Assembly: GCA_027604705.1 (NCBI GenBank) | Contig: JADHYV010000021.1 | Coordinates: 292,546 to 356,545, forward strand | Reading direction: 5' to 3' | From: Allomyces arbusculus | Lineage: Eukaryota; Blastocladiomycota; Blastocladiomycetes; Blastocladiales; Blastocladiaceae | DNA: 64,000 bases | Shown here: positions 24,201 through 34,832 of the stretch, piece after piece | How the letters are laid out: every line of letters starts with the position of its first letter | Position numbering within the stretch: the stretch's first letter is position 1 | The notes under the pieces: model-generated | The model's database searches: none | What the model was told of the DNA's origin: nothing | Seen by the model: only the letters and a program-made list of their open reading frames with translations | Made by a program: the position numbers and the translations under genes

Positions 24201-25326
24201 CAATGCCGCCCCTCTCTCCATCATCCCTACTGCCAGCACCGCCGACAAGGAAATCCGCGCTCTTGTCGCGCAACACGCTGCGCGGGTCGCCGACCTCGTC
24301 CGCGCGCGCGACGCGCTCGCCGCCGACCTCGCGACGGCGCAGACCAACCTGGCCTCCGCCACCGCCGCACTGCACGCCGAGCGCGACGCGTTACGCGCCG
24401 TGACCGACCGTGCGGTCGCCGCGACGCAGCGAGCCGACGCGGCCGAAGCCCAACTCGCTTCCTACTCGCAAATGTGGGCCGCGGCCGCCGCGCACCTCCC
24501 CACCACCTTCACCTCCGACCTGACCGACGGTGGGCACCCGAAACCCTTCCTCGCCGCGATCCAGACCCTCGCGCGCGCGCGCGACGCGCAATCCGCATCC
24601 GCCAAGTCCGCGACCCAGCGCATGCAGTCCGCGATCCGCCGCGCCGACGAGGCCGAATCCGCCTGCGCCGACGCGCGGCGGCAGATTGATCATTTGGCGG
24701 AAATGGTCGCGCGGGCCGAGCGCGCGCGGGATACGGCGGTCACGGACGCGCGGCGCGCGCGGGCCGAGGCCGCGGAGAGGGTCAAAGTCGCGGATGCGGC
24801 GCGGCGCGCAGCGCAGGCGCGGCTGAAAAGAGTGTTGTCCGGAGTGTATGCGTATGTGGCGGGTGGGAGCGGGGGCGGGGAGGACATGGAGGAGAGTGAT
24901 GTGAGTGTGGTGTCGGACGCGAGCGTGGACGCGACGCTCGAGGCTCTGCGCGGGGCAAGGGCGCGCGCCGCTCAGCGGGACGGTTCGGGACACGCGGCGG
25001 TGTGGGCGGCTGCGCGGCGTAGGACGTCGCGCGGGCACGATGGGCAGCTGAGCGTGGTGACGGGGTACGACGATGATGATGATGATGATGAGGATGGAGG
25101 CGACGAATTGGACGCGACGACGTCCACAACGACGGGCTCGGTGAGCAGTTTCCTGGACACGAGTGCTGCGGCAGCGACGAGTTCGCGCGGTGGCGGTCCG
25201 CGCACGGCATCAGCGTCGCCGACCAAGTCGAGTATGGGGAACGCGGCAATGCCGGGATTGGCGCCGTCGCCGGCGGACCGCCGCGAGCGTGATCGTGATC
25301 GCGCGCCAGTGTTGCCGGGCGTTTGA
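21269..25326 (+). CDS. Large coiled-coil protein, function unknown
   Basis: Exons 21269-21952 and 22027-25326 encode 1327 residues. Residues 1-330 are mostly disordered and basic (Ser, Pro, Thr, Ala, Arg), interrupted by one helical block near residues 105-150. Heptad-like segments follow at about 334-400 (starting VIRLQKRLAEKNTTISNLHF), 440-540, 823-920 and 985-1165, all Ala/Arg/Glu/Gln-rich. An acidic run of seven Asp lies near residue 1243, and the C terminus is Ser/Ala-rich. No motor head, kinase or membrane segment is visible. The layout is like centrosomal, basal-body or cytoskeletal scaffolds, but that is only architecture. The reverse-strand frame at 22413-23708 is a shadow produced by high GC. 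Confidence 0.8.
25072..25089 (+). repeat. GAT trinucleotide repeat in coding sequence
   Basis: Six GAT codons in a row, preceded by GAC and followed by GAG GAT, encode an Asp-rich run in the tail of the coiled-coil protein. Confidence 0.9.
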
Positions 25327-25734
25327 GAGGACTGGAACGGGTGGACATGCTTAAGACTACACTTATTTATTGCGGCAATGGGATGGAACGCTGCCACGTT
25401 GAACGGGGGGCAAATGGTTTAAGAACAGGTGTGGCAATGGGACGTTGATTGAAATGAACAGAACAAATGCGAGCGAATCGACCAAGACCGTCTCGGCCGA
25501 CTCGAGCGGATAACGAAATGACCGAATGCAGGAACGAGAGGCACGGTGCGACATCGTAGTCGTGGGAACGAGGGCGTGCGAGTGCAAGTGCGATCCAAAG
25601 GAAAGAAACAATCACGAAAGAAACCGCAATGGCAAAACCATAAAAGCAGTACGGAGCGTCTCCACCAGACCACGCGTCAGAGTCCCTCCACCAACCAACC
25701 AACCCATCCTATCCAACAAGTCACTTCCACGTCT
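25327..25734. other. Convergent intergenic, coiled-coil gene / DCAF12-like
   Basis: 408 bp between two stop codons on opposite strands; holds both 3' UTRs. No gene seen. Confidence 0.5.
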
Positions 25735-27362
25735 TCACGACCACACCGCGACCGCGCACCCCTTGAGCCCCAGCATTAAGGGCCCGCCGCCAGTACACAG
25801 CTGCGCGGCATCCTCGCTATACGCCACCGAATACACCGCATTCTTGACCCTGGTCCCGGCAAAATGCGTGCGGTACGTTGCATCCTCCTTGTCGAGGTAC
25901 CCGTGGCCGTGCGCCTCCCAAAACACCTTACTTCCATCCACGGGCACGTAGGCCATCGCGCGGACATCATAAAACGCGAGCCGCCCGAGTCCACCACCAC
26001 AGGCGACGACATGCTCGTGGTGCGCGAGCGACCGGACCCCCCATCCGTCGTCACACGACGGGAAATGGTGCACTTGCCGGGCGGTGCGCGCGTCGACGAG
26101 CGTCACGTGCGACTGCGACCCGACCGAGTACAAGCGGCGCGTCGCGTCGTGCCCGAGACAGACGGTCTCGTGCGGGTACTGCAGCGGGGTCGAGGCCATG
26201 ACGGCCATCCGCGCGGCGTCCCACAACTTGACGGTCGCGTCGAGCCCGAGCGTGGCCATCCGCGCGTTCTGGGAATCGTACGCGATGGCACGGACCTTGG
26301 ACGTGTGTTCGCGGCGTAAGCCGAGGGGGCGGCGCACTGGCAGTGGGCGCGGGGACCAGTCATCAAAGACAGCCGAGTCGACGTGCATGGCGTCGAGGTC
26401 GCGTTTGGCGTCGGTGGTGGCCGGGCCGCCGGTGGTGTTGGACAGGTACTGTGCTGGGGTCGCGCGCATCGACCAGACGCCGACGGTGCCGTCGCGCGAG
26501 GCCGTGAGCAGAACGTCGTCGGACGCCCAGGTGAGGCCAAAGACGAGGTCCGAGTGGCCCTACTCGCTATGGCAGTCAGAGGTGGAGAGGACGAGAAACG
26601 TTCGGTTTGATCAGAAAACGTACCGTCAAGACACACTCGGGCTCGAGCGTTGGCAGCGAGTAGACGGCCGCCTCGTAGGGCTTACCGGCGCCGACGGCCA
26701 TGCGCGTGCGCGACGGGTTAATGGCAATCGAGTGAATTCCGACACAGGGCGGCGTCGAGGCGACGGTGGGCTGAGCCGTTGTCGACGCGGCATCATTCGA
26801 GTTAGGCGGTGGGAAAACGACCGGGTCGACGATCGGGCAAAGCGGGCCGTGCGCGAAGGTGGGCGTGGGCGGGACCTTGAGCGGCGGCGCGTCTTGCAGG
26901 GCGAGGAACGGGATCTCGAGCACGCGGGGCGAGTTGGTGTCGAGGAGGAGGAGCTACGGCGGCCGGGCGAGACACAAGGAAGATGGGTCAGATCGGGTGG
27001 ACGACGCGTGGCAGCGGACAAGAAGAAGACGTGTACGCGGTTGCACTTGGTCCCGACGACGATCTGGTGCGCGTTGATCTGTTCAAAACAGAGCCAACGC
27101 GTGAGTGGTCCGTTCCGCGCGTCCTCCGAGTCCCACCACACCCCACCACACCAGCAGCAACACGCACCCACTGCGTCGCAAACACCTTGTCGAACCCGGT
27201 CAGCGCCAGCGGCCGCTCCATCAATGTGCCCGGCAGCCGCGCGGCGATCGTGCGAGCCAGATTCGACATGGCGCGCGGCGTGGCCGACCGCGGCTGGTCG
27301 TGCATAGCACGCGTGCCGCCGCGGCACGGGCTCGGCGAGGACTCGCGGTGCTTGAGCAGCAT
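25735..27362 (-). CDS. DCAF12-like WD40 protein, CUL4-DDB1 receptor
   Basis: Exons 27362-27168, 27078-27037 (42 nt), 26953-26624 and 26559-25735 give 463 residues. The product follows animal DCAF12 from end to end: [10 protein letters not shown] then [15 protein letters not shown] (joined across two introns), [77 protein letters not shown], and a C terminus [10 protein letters not shown]40 repeats form the propeller. Animal DCAF12 is a substrate receptor of the CUL4-DDB1 ubiquitin ligase that recognises C-terminal acidic degrons. The N terminus is uncertain: an LKHRE motif as in animals directly follows the ATG I chose, so a short upstream exon may be missing. Confidence 0.85.
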
Positions 27363-28402
27363 GCACACATTGTCGCGCGGGGACGCGGCGCGCGCGGCCG
27401 CCGCCGCCGACGAGGACGGGGAAGGGTCGCGATGCGCGGCACTACCATTGGGACCGGCAAGTGGATCAGTAGCGTGCCGCACAAGAGCGGGAAGCACGGC
27501 TCCGCAACGTACGGCGCGCTCCCGGCGCGCGGCTTGCCCGAGGCGTGCAGCTTGAACATGGTGCGTGGTGCGCGTGGCAGTGGGGGTGCGGAGCGGTGGA
27601 GGTGCAAGGCGGCGTGGAAGCGGGTCGTATGGAAGAGCAGGTCCGGGCCAACAGAGGGTGCACGGCGCCGACGTGGGAGACGGGCGAAGAGCGGCGGCGA
27701 TGCAGTGCGACCAGTGGCGGGCGTGTGCTGGTGATGCGCGGCGTGATGCCGCCGGTGCGCAGGCGGTCAGCCGGTCGGTTGCGTCGGGCGCCGGTCGGCC
27801 GCGCCGCGGCGGTCGCCCCGCGCGGGCGCGTTTGTGCCGGCGAACCGGCCCAGCAAAGCGGCGAGCCGCGTCTCGCAGCGCGGCACGCGCGGCGCACGTG
27901 CGGGTCACGCCTCGGCCTGCCAGGCGTGTCGCAGCGGTGCGCCGCTGTCTCGCACCGCCGCTCCGCACGCTTGACCGCAGTCGCAGCCTGCATGGCGGCT
28001 TTCGGCGAGCGGCCCGTGCCCGCTGCCTGACTTCACTTTGCGGTGGGCTCGCCGCTGCTTTGCCTTGCCTTCGCACCGGTCCCACGGCCGCAACCACCGT
28101 GACAAACCAACCGCGCGCGCACGCGTGGGACGCCGCGCGCCTTGGTGCGCCTTGTTGCGGGCGGCTGCACGCCGGCGCCGGGCACGGCCACGCGCTGTAA
28201 AATTCGCGTGCAGCGCCGGCCACATGCCTCTTCTCTTTCGGCCTGCTCGACCCCTTCCGCGGTCGACAGCAATCGCTCCCACCAACGACCTCCACGCGCT
28301 CCCGCACCAAGGCCGACGACTTTGCGCCCTCGCGTACCCCTGTCCGCGCGCGTCCTGATCGCGCGCTCGCCCCGAACCCGCTCCTGATCGCACCCCTCCG
28401 CC
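27363..28402. other. 1.0-kb very GC-rich divergent intergenic region
   Basis: Between the DCAF12-like start and the start of the membrane protein at 28403. All six frames stay open for long because of high GC, so long frames here are not evidence of genes. Likely holds both promoters. Confidence 0.45.
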
Positions 28403-30034
28403 ATGGCCGAAGGCGACAAGCCCGCCGGCGACGCCCCTGCGGCCGTTCCGCAGCTGCCGAGCATCTCGCTGCCGCCCATGACCCCGCCACCGGCCAACCC
28501 GCCCGCCGCTTCGTCGAGCGCGCCGCCCGCGCCCGCGCCCGAGCCGACCTCGGCGGCCCCACCTCCCCCCGCGTCCTCTTCGCAGCCCCCCGCACCGGCC
28601 CCCACCTCGAATCCTCCGCCGGCCCCCTCGTCGAACCCGCCTCCCGCACCCTCGTCAAGTGCACCTGCGCCAGCACCGACCTCGGCCGCTCCCGCGTCGT
28701 CGCCAAGCGCCGAGAAGCCCGCACAGGGTGTGACGACGGCGGCTCCCACACATGCTGCCGCAACGCCGACGTTCACGCCGACCCCGACGCCCAGTACGAC
28801 CTGGATCTCGTCGACCGTCTTGATCACGACCGAGTCAGCGACGGTCATCACGGGCACCGACGGCACGACCTCCACCTCGTCGGTGCGCGTGACCGTGCCC
28901 GTCGTCACCGTTCTCCCAAGTACCGTCTACGTTGTGCCCCGCGTGAACGGCTCCGAGGCCGAGGCTGCCGCTTCTGGGTCGTTTGGCGGTGCCGCGCTCG
29001 TCGCCGCGATCGCCATCCCCGTCCTCCTCGTCGCCGCCATTGCCGGATTCCTGGTCGTCCGCCGCCGCCGCGCGTCGCGGCACGGATCCGCCTCCCTGTT
29101 CCGGAAACGGTCCGGGCGCCAAAGCACTGGTCCGTCGATCTCCGTCTTCCAGCCGTCCAATCCACAAGCCTCGCTCGTGCGCCCCTCCCTCTCGGCACCC
29201 CTCATCGGCGGCGGCAACACCACCAACGGGTACGAGCCCGTCCCGCACACGAGCGGGTCATTCAAGGGCTCCTCGACCGGATCCGTGGCCATCCCCCCGA
29301 CTCCGGCACAAGTCCGCGCCGCACAAGACCAAGAGGCGCGGCTACACCACGAGCACATCGAGCAACAGCACCGCCTTCTCTACGCGGCTGGGGACAAGGA
29401 AATGCCCTCCTCCACCGCGCACCTGACCCCACCGCCACCGCCCATGTGGGCGGGCCACGCGAACGCGTCGGACCCGGACTTGAGCCACCTGTCGCTGGCA
29501 CCGCCACCGCCGCTCGCCGCTCCAGGCGGGATGTACGCGCACGCGGCCGGCAGCCAGTCGTCGGGCGTGTTTGCGCCGAACGTGGACCCGATGTCCGCCT
29601 TACTCATGGACCCGCTCGCGGAACCCATGTTCGCGGACGGCCCCTACGACGCGCACGACGACTATGCTCTACCGCCGGCAACGACGCCGCTGCACGCGAG
29701 TGCGCCGCTCCCGCCGACCGGGCCGGTGGTCCCGATGCCGCCGACCTCGGCCGCGGGGTTGGCGACGCGTGCGGAAGTGACGAACCTGGTGGTTCGGCCG
29801 CCGCAACCACCATTGCCGCCCATGTTACCCGAGTTCCTGCCGGCGCCATTGCAGGCGCCCGTGCACGTGCCGGTCGAGGACCAGGTCGTGTTTGCGGCAG
29901 ATCCGGAGGCGGCCATGGAGTTGTTGGCGGGCGACGACGAGCGGCCCGAGTCGTTGGCGTCGCGGTCGTCGCTGTATTTACCGACGGCGGATCGGACCAT
30001 GTCCGGGGTGTGGGATGAGGAGAGGGAGATGTGA
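28403..30034 (+). CDS. Single-pass membrane protein with Pro/Ser/Thr-rich ectodomain
   Basis: A single exon of 543 residues. Residues 1-190 are strongly Pro/Ala/Ser/Thr-rich, including repeated NPPPAPSS units around residues 68-85 and Thr/Ser-rich text that would be O-glycosylated if extracellular. One hydrophobic helix (ALVAAIAIPVLLVAAIAGFL, about residues 198-217) is followed by RRRRASR, a stop-transfer signal that places the C terminus in the cytosol. The roughly 320-residue tail is disordered with Pro-rich patches. The plan resembles fungal cell-surface sensors (Mid2/Wsc class), but there is no WSC domain and no cleavable signal peptide at the start, so this is analogy only. Confidence 0.75.
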   Translation: MAEGDKPAGDAPAAVPQLPSISLPPMTPPPANPPAASSSAPPAPAPEPTSAAPPPPASSSQPPAPAPTSNPPPAPSSNPPPAPSSSAPAPAPTSAAPASSPSAEKPAQGVTTAAPTHAAATPTFTPTPTPSTTWISSTVLITTESATVITGTDGTTSTSSVRVTVPVVTVLPSTVYVVPRVNGSEAEAAASGSFGGAALVAAIAIPVLLVAAIAGFLVVRRRRASRHGSASLFRKRSGRQSTGPSISVFQPSNPQASLVRPSLSAPLIGGGNTTNGYEPVPHTSGSFKGSSTGSVAIPPTPAQVRAAQDQEARLHHEHIEQQHRLLYAAGDKEMPSSTAHLTPPPPPMWAGHANASDPDLSHLSLAPPPPLAAPGGMYAHAAGSQSSGVFAPNVDPMSALLMDPLAEPMFADGPYDAHDDYALPPATTPLHASAPLPPTGPVVPMPPTSAAGLATRAEVTNLVVRPPQPPLPPMLPEFLPAPLQAPVHVPVEDQVVFAADPEAAMELLAGDDERPESLASRSSLYLPTADRTMSGVWDEEREM

Positions 30035-30959
30035 GCCTGGTGGTTGATCTGCTCTTGTTTTTTGTGGCTTGGTTGTTTTGGTTTCGGTTGTGGTCTTCGT
30101 TTGGGCGCGTTGCTCATTGCGTTGTTGTTGGTTTGAACCGTGTTGCACACCTGTCTCAAATTTTGTTGCTGCTATGCCTGACTAATCCTTTTTATATTTG
30201 CTCGATGTGCTCTGCCGTGTCCAACCTTGCGTATCTTCGCTGCTGTCTGCAAATAAAGCCATCTATTGCCATGCAATCGTGTTCGAGTTTGGGGGATTGG
30301 CCATGGTCGACCAGCAGGCACCAACAGATCATGCTCGAATAGCGGGTAGAGTGGCACGGAACGTGTCCCAGCGACAGAGCTGCGAGAAGCGCCTCGGAAT
30401 TAGGCCGTCGGCGATGTGCGGATCGTTGGCTTCGGGAGTGGACTACGCGAGGTGGAAGCGCACTAAAAGCAGCGAGCATGCGCGACAAACGGCGATCAAA
30501 CCAATAGAGGGCAAGTGTGGCATGGCAAGTGGTGGATCGTTTCGGGGCACAACTCTTCCTTGGCCTCGCTCTCTTTCCCGGCCACGAACCACGACATACA
30601 TGACCATGACGCACTCGGCAATGGCGATGCGACAGATTTGTTGCTGGGTTCTGCCCGGGTTCGCTTCCCAGCTGGTAGTGTAACATGAGGGCAACATGTA
30701 ACGATGCGACTTGTACATTATTCTGTTGTTGGCCGTCCGACTCCGTCGAATCTGTGCGTCTCAGAAGAAAGAAAACAGACATTCAGAAAATCAGGGCATC
30801 AATGATCAGCAACGCATCACGTCTGATTCTCGTCCTTCATCGTCACTCCTATTGTGCGGCCCAACGCAGAATACAAGGCACCACCATCACAGGCGATGCA
30901 TTGGAGACAACGCGACAAAGCTACCCGGTCGGTTTGGGTCGCGAACTGTCCGGTTGCAT
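30035..30959. other. 0.9-kb intergenic stretch
   Basis: Downstream of the membrane protein and upstream of the fungalysin relic. No gene supported; short frames on both strands are unrelated to known families. It may include unrecognisable 5' parts of the relic. Confidence 0.4.
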
Positions 30960-31930
30960 GCATACCTGATGAATGTTGCGCATGACTTGACGTACCAGGA
31001 CGGGTTTAACGAGGTGTGTTGATGCTCCGCTTGTCGTTTCTCAGCACAAACTTCCCATCTGGCGCAAACTCACTCTTCCCACTTGCATCCGGCTATCGGA
31101 TAATTTCCAGGTGGACAACCACGGCAAGGGAGGGATCGTATCGGACGCGGTTTTGGCCTTTGTTCAAGACGCGGATTCGATAGGCGACAACTCCGAATAT
31201 TCCATGACCTCTCCCAACGACCAGCAACCACTTGCTGTCATGTTTCTGTCCACTTGCACGACGCCCAGCCATGACAGTGTCTTTGACCTCGTGATCGCGC
31301 ACCGCGAGTAATTCCACGGCGTCTCGAGTCGGCTCACGGGCGGGCCCGCCAACACCAACTGCTTGAATGGCGGCGAGTTGTTGGGCATGGCCGAGGACTA
31401 GTTTGATATGTTTGCGCTCGCCGTCAACGTGCTCGACAAGCAGGCCATCAAGCGCGACACGACCACGCCGTTTGCGCTGTATGTCGCGGGCACGCCAGCG
31501 GGGCAGCGCGTGTTCCCGTATACGTCCGACATGCAATGAGCCCGACCAGCTACGGGTTCATGGCCCAAGACTAGTGGAAGGAGCAGTACCACATGGGCCT
31601 GATCTGGGCGTCAATGCTCTGGGAAGTCTATGGAAATTTGTTCGACGCGTATCGATGCGGGCCGATTTTTTTATCGCGCCAATTTGACCGACGGGAACGC
31701 ACTGTGGTTGCAGCTGATGGACGGGCTCAAAATTTAAGGCTGCGACCCCACGCTTGTGTAGGCGCGCGATGCAATCTTGCTGACGGACGTGGTGCCTACA
31801 GGCGGGGCCAACAACTGCTTGATTTGGCGTGGGTTTGCCACGCGCGGGCTCGGCACTGGAGCAGTCGCGGGCATCTCTGTGAGCAGCGACTCCTTTCGTC
31901 TGGACGCTAGCTGGCGTGCGTGGGCAAAAA
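30960..31930 (+). pseudogene. Relic of a fungalysin (M36) metalloprotease
   Basis: Pieces of the M36 catalytic domain appear in order on the plus strand: MNVAHDLTYQDGFNE (30969-31013), a still recognisable intron, a segment ending DLVIAH at about 31300, LTGGPANTNCLNGGE at about 31333-31377, MGLIWASMLWEVY near 31593, and the C-terminal CLIWRGF...RGLGTGAVAG near 31820. The metal-binding HExxH helix is broken: the first His reads Arg and an in-frame stop lies inside the motif (31309-31311). A second stop replaces the Trp of the GEGWSD region (31398-31400), further stops follow, and at least two frameshifts lie between 31500 and 31740. Functional fungalysins are secreted peptidases. This copy cannot make one. 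Confidence 0.85.
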
Positions 31931-32192
31931 TTGGGTCTTCGTCGTGCGTCTCCACGCTCGAGCTTTTGGATTCTACGTATTGTTCTTCTCGTCACTTCAT
32001 TCCCCGGTTGTCTCCCTGCTCATTTTCGTTTAGGATGTGTTTGGGATTCCGTTTTAGCCCAACTCGCAAAATATTCTTCAGTTCGCCTTGCAACGCCCCC
32101 TCGGCTGATTGGCTTGTTACTTTCCAGAAGAATCATTCAATACCGTTTCTGCCGCCGACACACCCGTCCTTTATCGCTCGCACAGCCGCTGT

Positions 32193-34356
32193 CTATCGTG
32201 TCGTGCGCCGCCTCCTGGCGGCCGCGCCATCCTTGAGTCCTTGATACCGGTCGAGCACTACGACGAGTATTTCCCATGAGTTCAGCGCAATGCGCACGGC
32301 ACCAGCAAGATGCAGGCGGTACCTTCGACGACAATTCCAATTGCCACCGGCAACGCATCATCAGGCAGCCCAAACCGCGCGTACTGGTGCCGAAACGCGC
32401 CGGCGCGGAACATGCGCACGGCCGTTTGCAGAGCCGCGCGCAGCGGCGCAGCCAGTGCCGACGTCGGGCTGCGTGCATGCCAGCGTCAGTTCGAGCCCCG
32501 AAATAAAAAATAACACACTCGCTCACGCACGCAAGGACGAAAACGCACCCAACCACCGCGGCCCACTTGTCTGGCTCCCCCGCGGCACTCTCCACCTCGC
32601 GCGCCCCCACGACCCGCACTTTCCCGCCGAGACCACGAAATGCGCGTGCGCCATCGGCCGCATCGCTCTTGCCGCGGCCGCGGAGCACGACGGTCGCGCC
32701 ATTCCACACGCACGCGCGCGGGTCGGCTGCGTCTCGCACGTCCCATGGTAAGCCCTCGTCGGTGGGCGTGTGCGTGCGCGCCATTTGCACGAGCGGGTTC
32801 AGGACGCCGGACCAGGTGAGAGTCGTGAACGGCACGGCCGCGGCGGGGATTTGCGGGCCGTAGTAGGCCGTGATGAGTGGGAACCCGGCGGGCGGGACCA
32901 GATCGTGCGGGAGCAGACGTGCGAGCAGGTGGGCGACGATGCGGTTGAGGTCAGCAAAGGACGGAGACGTAATGGCGAGCCGCGACTGGCAGATGCGGTG
33001 CAGGTGGTCGTTGAAGAGGACCAGGACTGCGTTGGATGTCTGATGCAGTGCAAGGAACGGCCGTTAGATCTGGCGCGTGCGGTTTAGCTGAGGAGAGAAA
33101 ACGCGGTAAAGCGTACTTGCGTGAGCTTGGCGAGCGTCAGGACCGAGTTGTAGTTTTGCACAATGACCTCGCCCTGCGCAAAAGGCCAAATGACCTGGTT
33201 GATGATCGTGGCCTCCGGGTACTTGGCGCGCAGCTGCTCGGTGATGTAGGATCCTGCACTGTCGGCCGCACGCCGTTATCAGTATAAAAGCAGGGCAGCG
33301 GACCACAAACACAGGGCAGCCCGTACCAAGCCCCGACCCAGTCCCACCTGCCAAGCTATGCAGGACCACAAACCCGGCAAAGGCAGCGCCGCACTGGTCG
33401 ACTTGGAATTGAACCGACTTCTCAATCGTGGCCATCATGGTTTCGCCGTGGCGGTGGTACCTGATGGAGTATGAGCGGGTTAGTGCCCTCAAGTTGAGTC
33501 AAGAGTGGGAAAACAACAGCGATGGCGACACACACCCATATGCCCAGTTATTGGCCGCACCGGCACTGCGCCAGTGCACACACTTGGGGTGGTACCGCCA
33601 CTTTCGTCCTGGCGGCCGCTCGCGCAGAATCGACGAGACCACCTTGGCCTCGGTGTCGAGCAGCACGCATCGCGGCACATACGCGGCTGCTGGTTCGGCT
33701 CGCGGCGGTGGAGGGGGGCTCAAGGAAGTTGCTGGCGACTGCCGAGACACAGAATCAGATGCGGCAGAGGTGATCAGTGCCTGGGCCGATGCCAGCATCC
33801 GCTTGACGCGGTCGTGGTCAACAATGGCGATTCCTGGGCGTGGTGGCGGAAGCGGAGCGGGTGGAGGATTCGCGCGTAGGCGTGGGGATGATGCTGCGGT
33901 CGGTTTTGCGCGCATCAATCGAGATGGAGACGTCACGCGTCGTGCTTCTGGTGCAGGTCGTTGTTGGGTCGTGCCCGATGTACTGGGCAAATGTGGAGGG
34001 AGAGCATTTCTGGTTATCGGTAGGCCTAGATCGTTACCGCTCGGGGCGGCAGTGCCCTTGATGGGGACCTTGGTGAAAAATGTTGGGTGCTTGCTCGGGT
34101 CGCTCATAGATGAAAATAGCTCGTGCGCGATCGTGATGCCGCACTGGCCAATTCCGAGCACAACGAGCGCCCGTGACGATTGAGGTCTTGATGTTGCTCC
34201 ATTTGCATGTTCCCCCTGCGAAGTGTTGGACATGGACGCTGTTGGAGTTGCGCGTGCCATGCTTGCTCCCTGTCGCTCATACTCTGCAGCACTGGCCGAT
34301 GCTGCTGGGACTGGAACCGACCGTGTTGAATGCCGTTTGGTTGGGTTGTTCATCAC
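32193..34356 (-). CDS. Delta-tubulin
   Basis: Exons 34356-33536, 33460-33327, 33253-33117, 33039-32549, 32468-32323 and 32257-32193 give 597 residues. Tubulin marks: GIGQCGITIAHELF near residue 66, YVPRCVLLDTEAKVVSSILR, HWRSAGAANNWAYGYHRHGE and the GTP loop SLAGGTGSGLGSYITEQL. INQVIWPFAQGEVIVQNYNS then matches delta-tubulin (INQ/MNQ IIWPYGTGEVIVQNYNS) better than alpha, beta or gamma. The C-terminal helices (AGAFRHQYARFGL) are rebuilt across two introns. It is longer than animal delta-tubulin (about 450) because of a 60-residue N-terminal extension and a Pro-rich insert at about residues 110-200. Delta-tubulin stabilises triplet microtubules of centrioles and basal bodies. Confidence 0.88.
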
Positions 34357-34832
34357 TCAAAGCTCGGAAAGACGGGCAGCACAAATTGCAGCAAGTCGAG
34401 CTTGCAGGAGGAGAGCACTCAAAGCTTGGCACAAGTCACCAGCTAGTCATGCCCAACACTGGGCATTGTACAAGTCAAACAAGACCACATTCAGGTCACC
34501 ACAGTTGAGAAGAATGGCTGCTGGCACACAGCTCAATCACAACGTATACAAATAGCCTCTGAGCAAGGCCATGGAATGATGAAACTAGCTTGCATTCATC
34601 GCGACGTTACATTTGATCGTTCAGACTTGACTCAAGTCACAACGAGCTGTCGTCCCTTGCACATGACGATGACATGGACAGATCGCTGCTGTCGAAACAT
34701 TCAAACCAACAACAGCAATCGCTGTAACCGCTTGCTACGCTGCAGGATTCGTTACTTACATTCCTCTGAATCCGGACAGTGCTTGCTGCAACGCTACGCT
34801 ACACTCGGCAGTGATACTCTCCACCAGCGCCC
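34357..34832. other. Divergent intergenic, delta-tubulin / TMEM242-like
   Basis: 476 bp of lower GC between two divergent starts. Presumed promoters; no gene or clear core element seen. Confidence 0.4.

Noticed and set aside
27363-28763. N-terminal extension of the DCAF12-like protein to a 591-codon frame
   Set aside because: The extra part is Arg/Ala/Pro noise in a very GC-rich region with no ATG supported by homology; I start at 27362.
33281-33294. TATA-like element AGTATAAAAG
   Set aside because: It falls inside an intron of the delta-tubulin gene, on the opposite strand to transcription.
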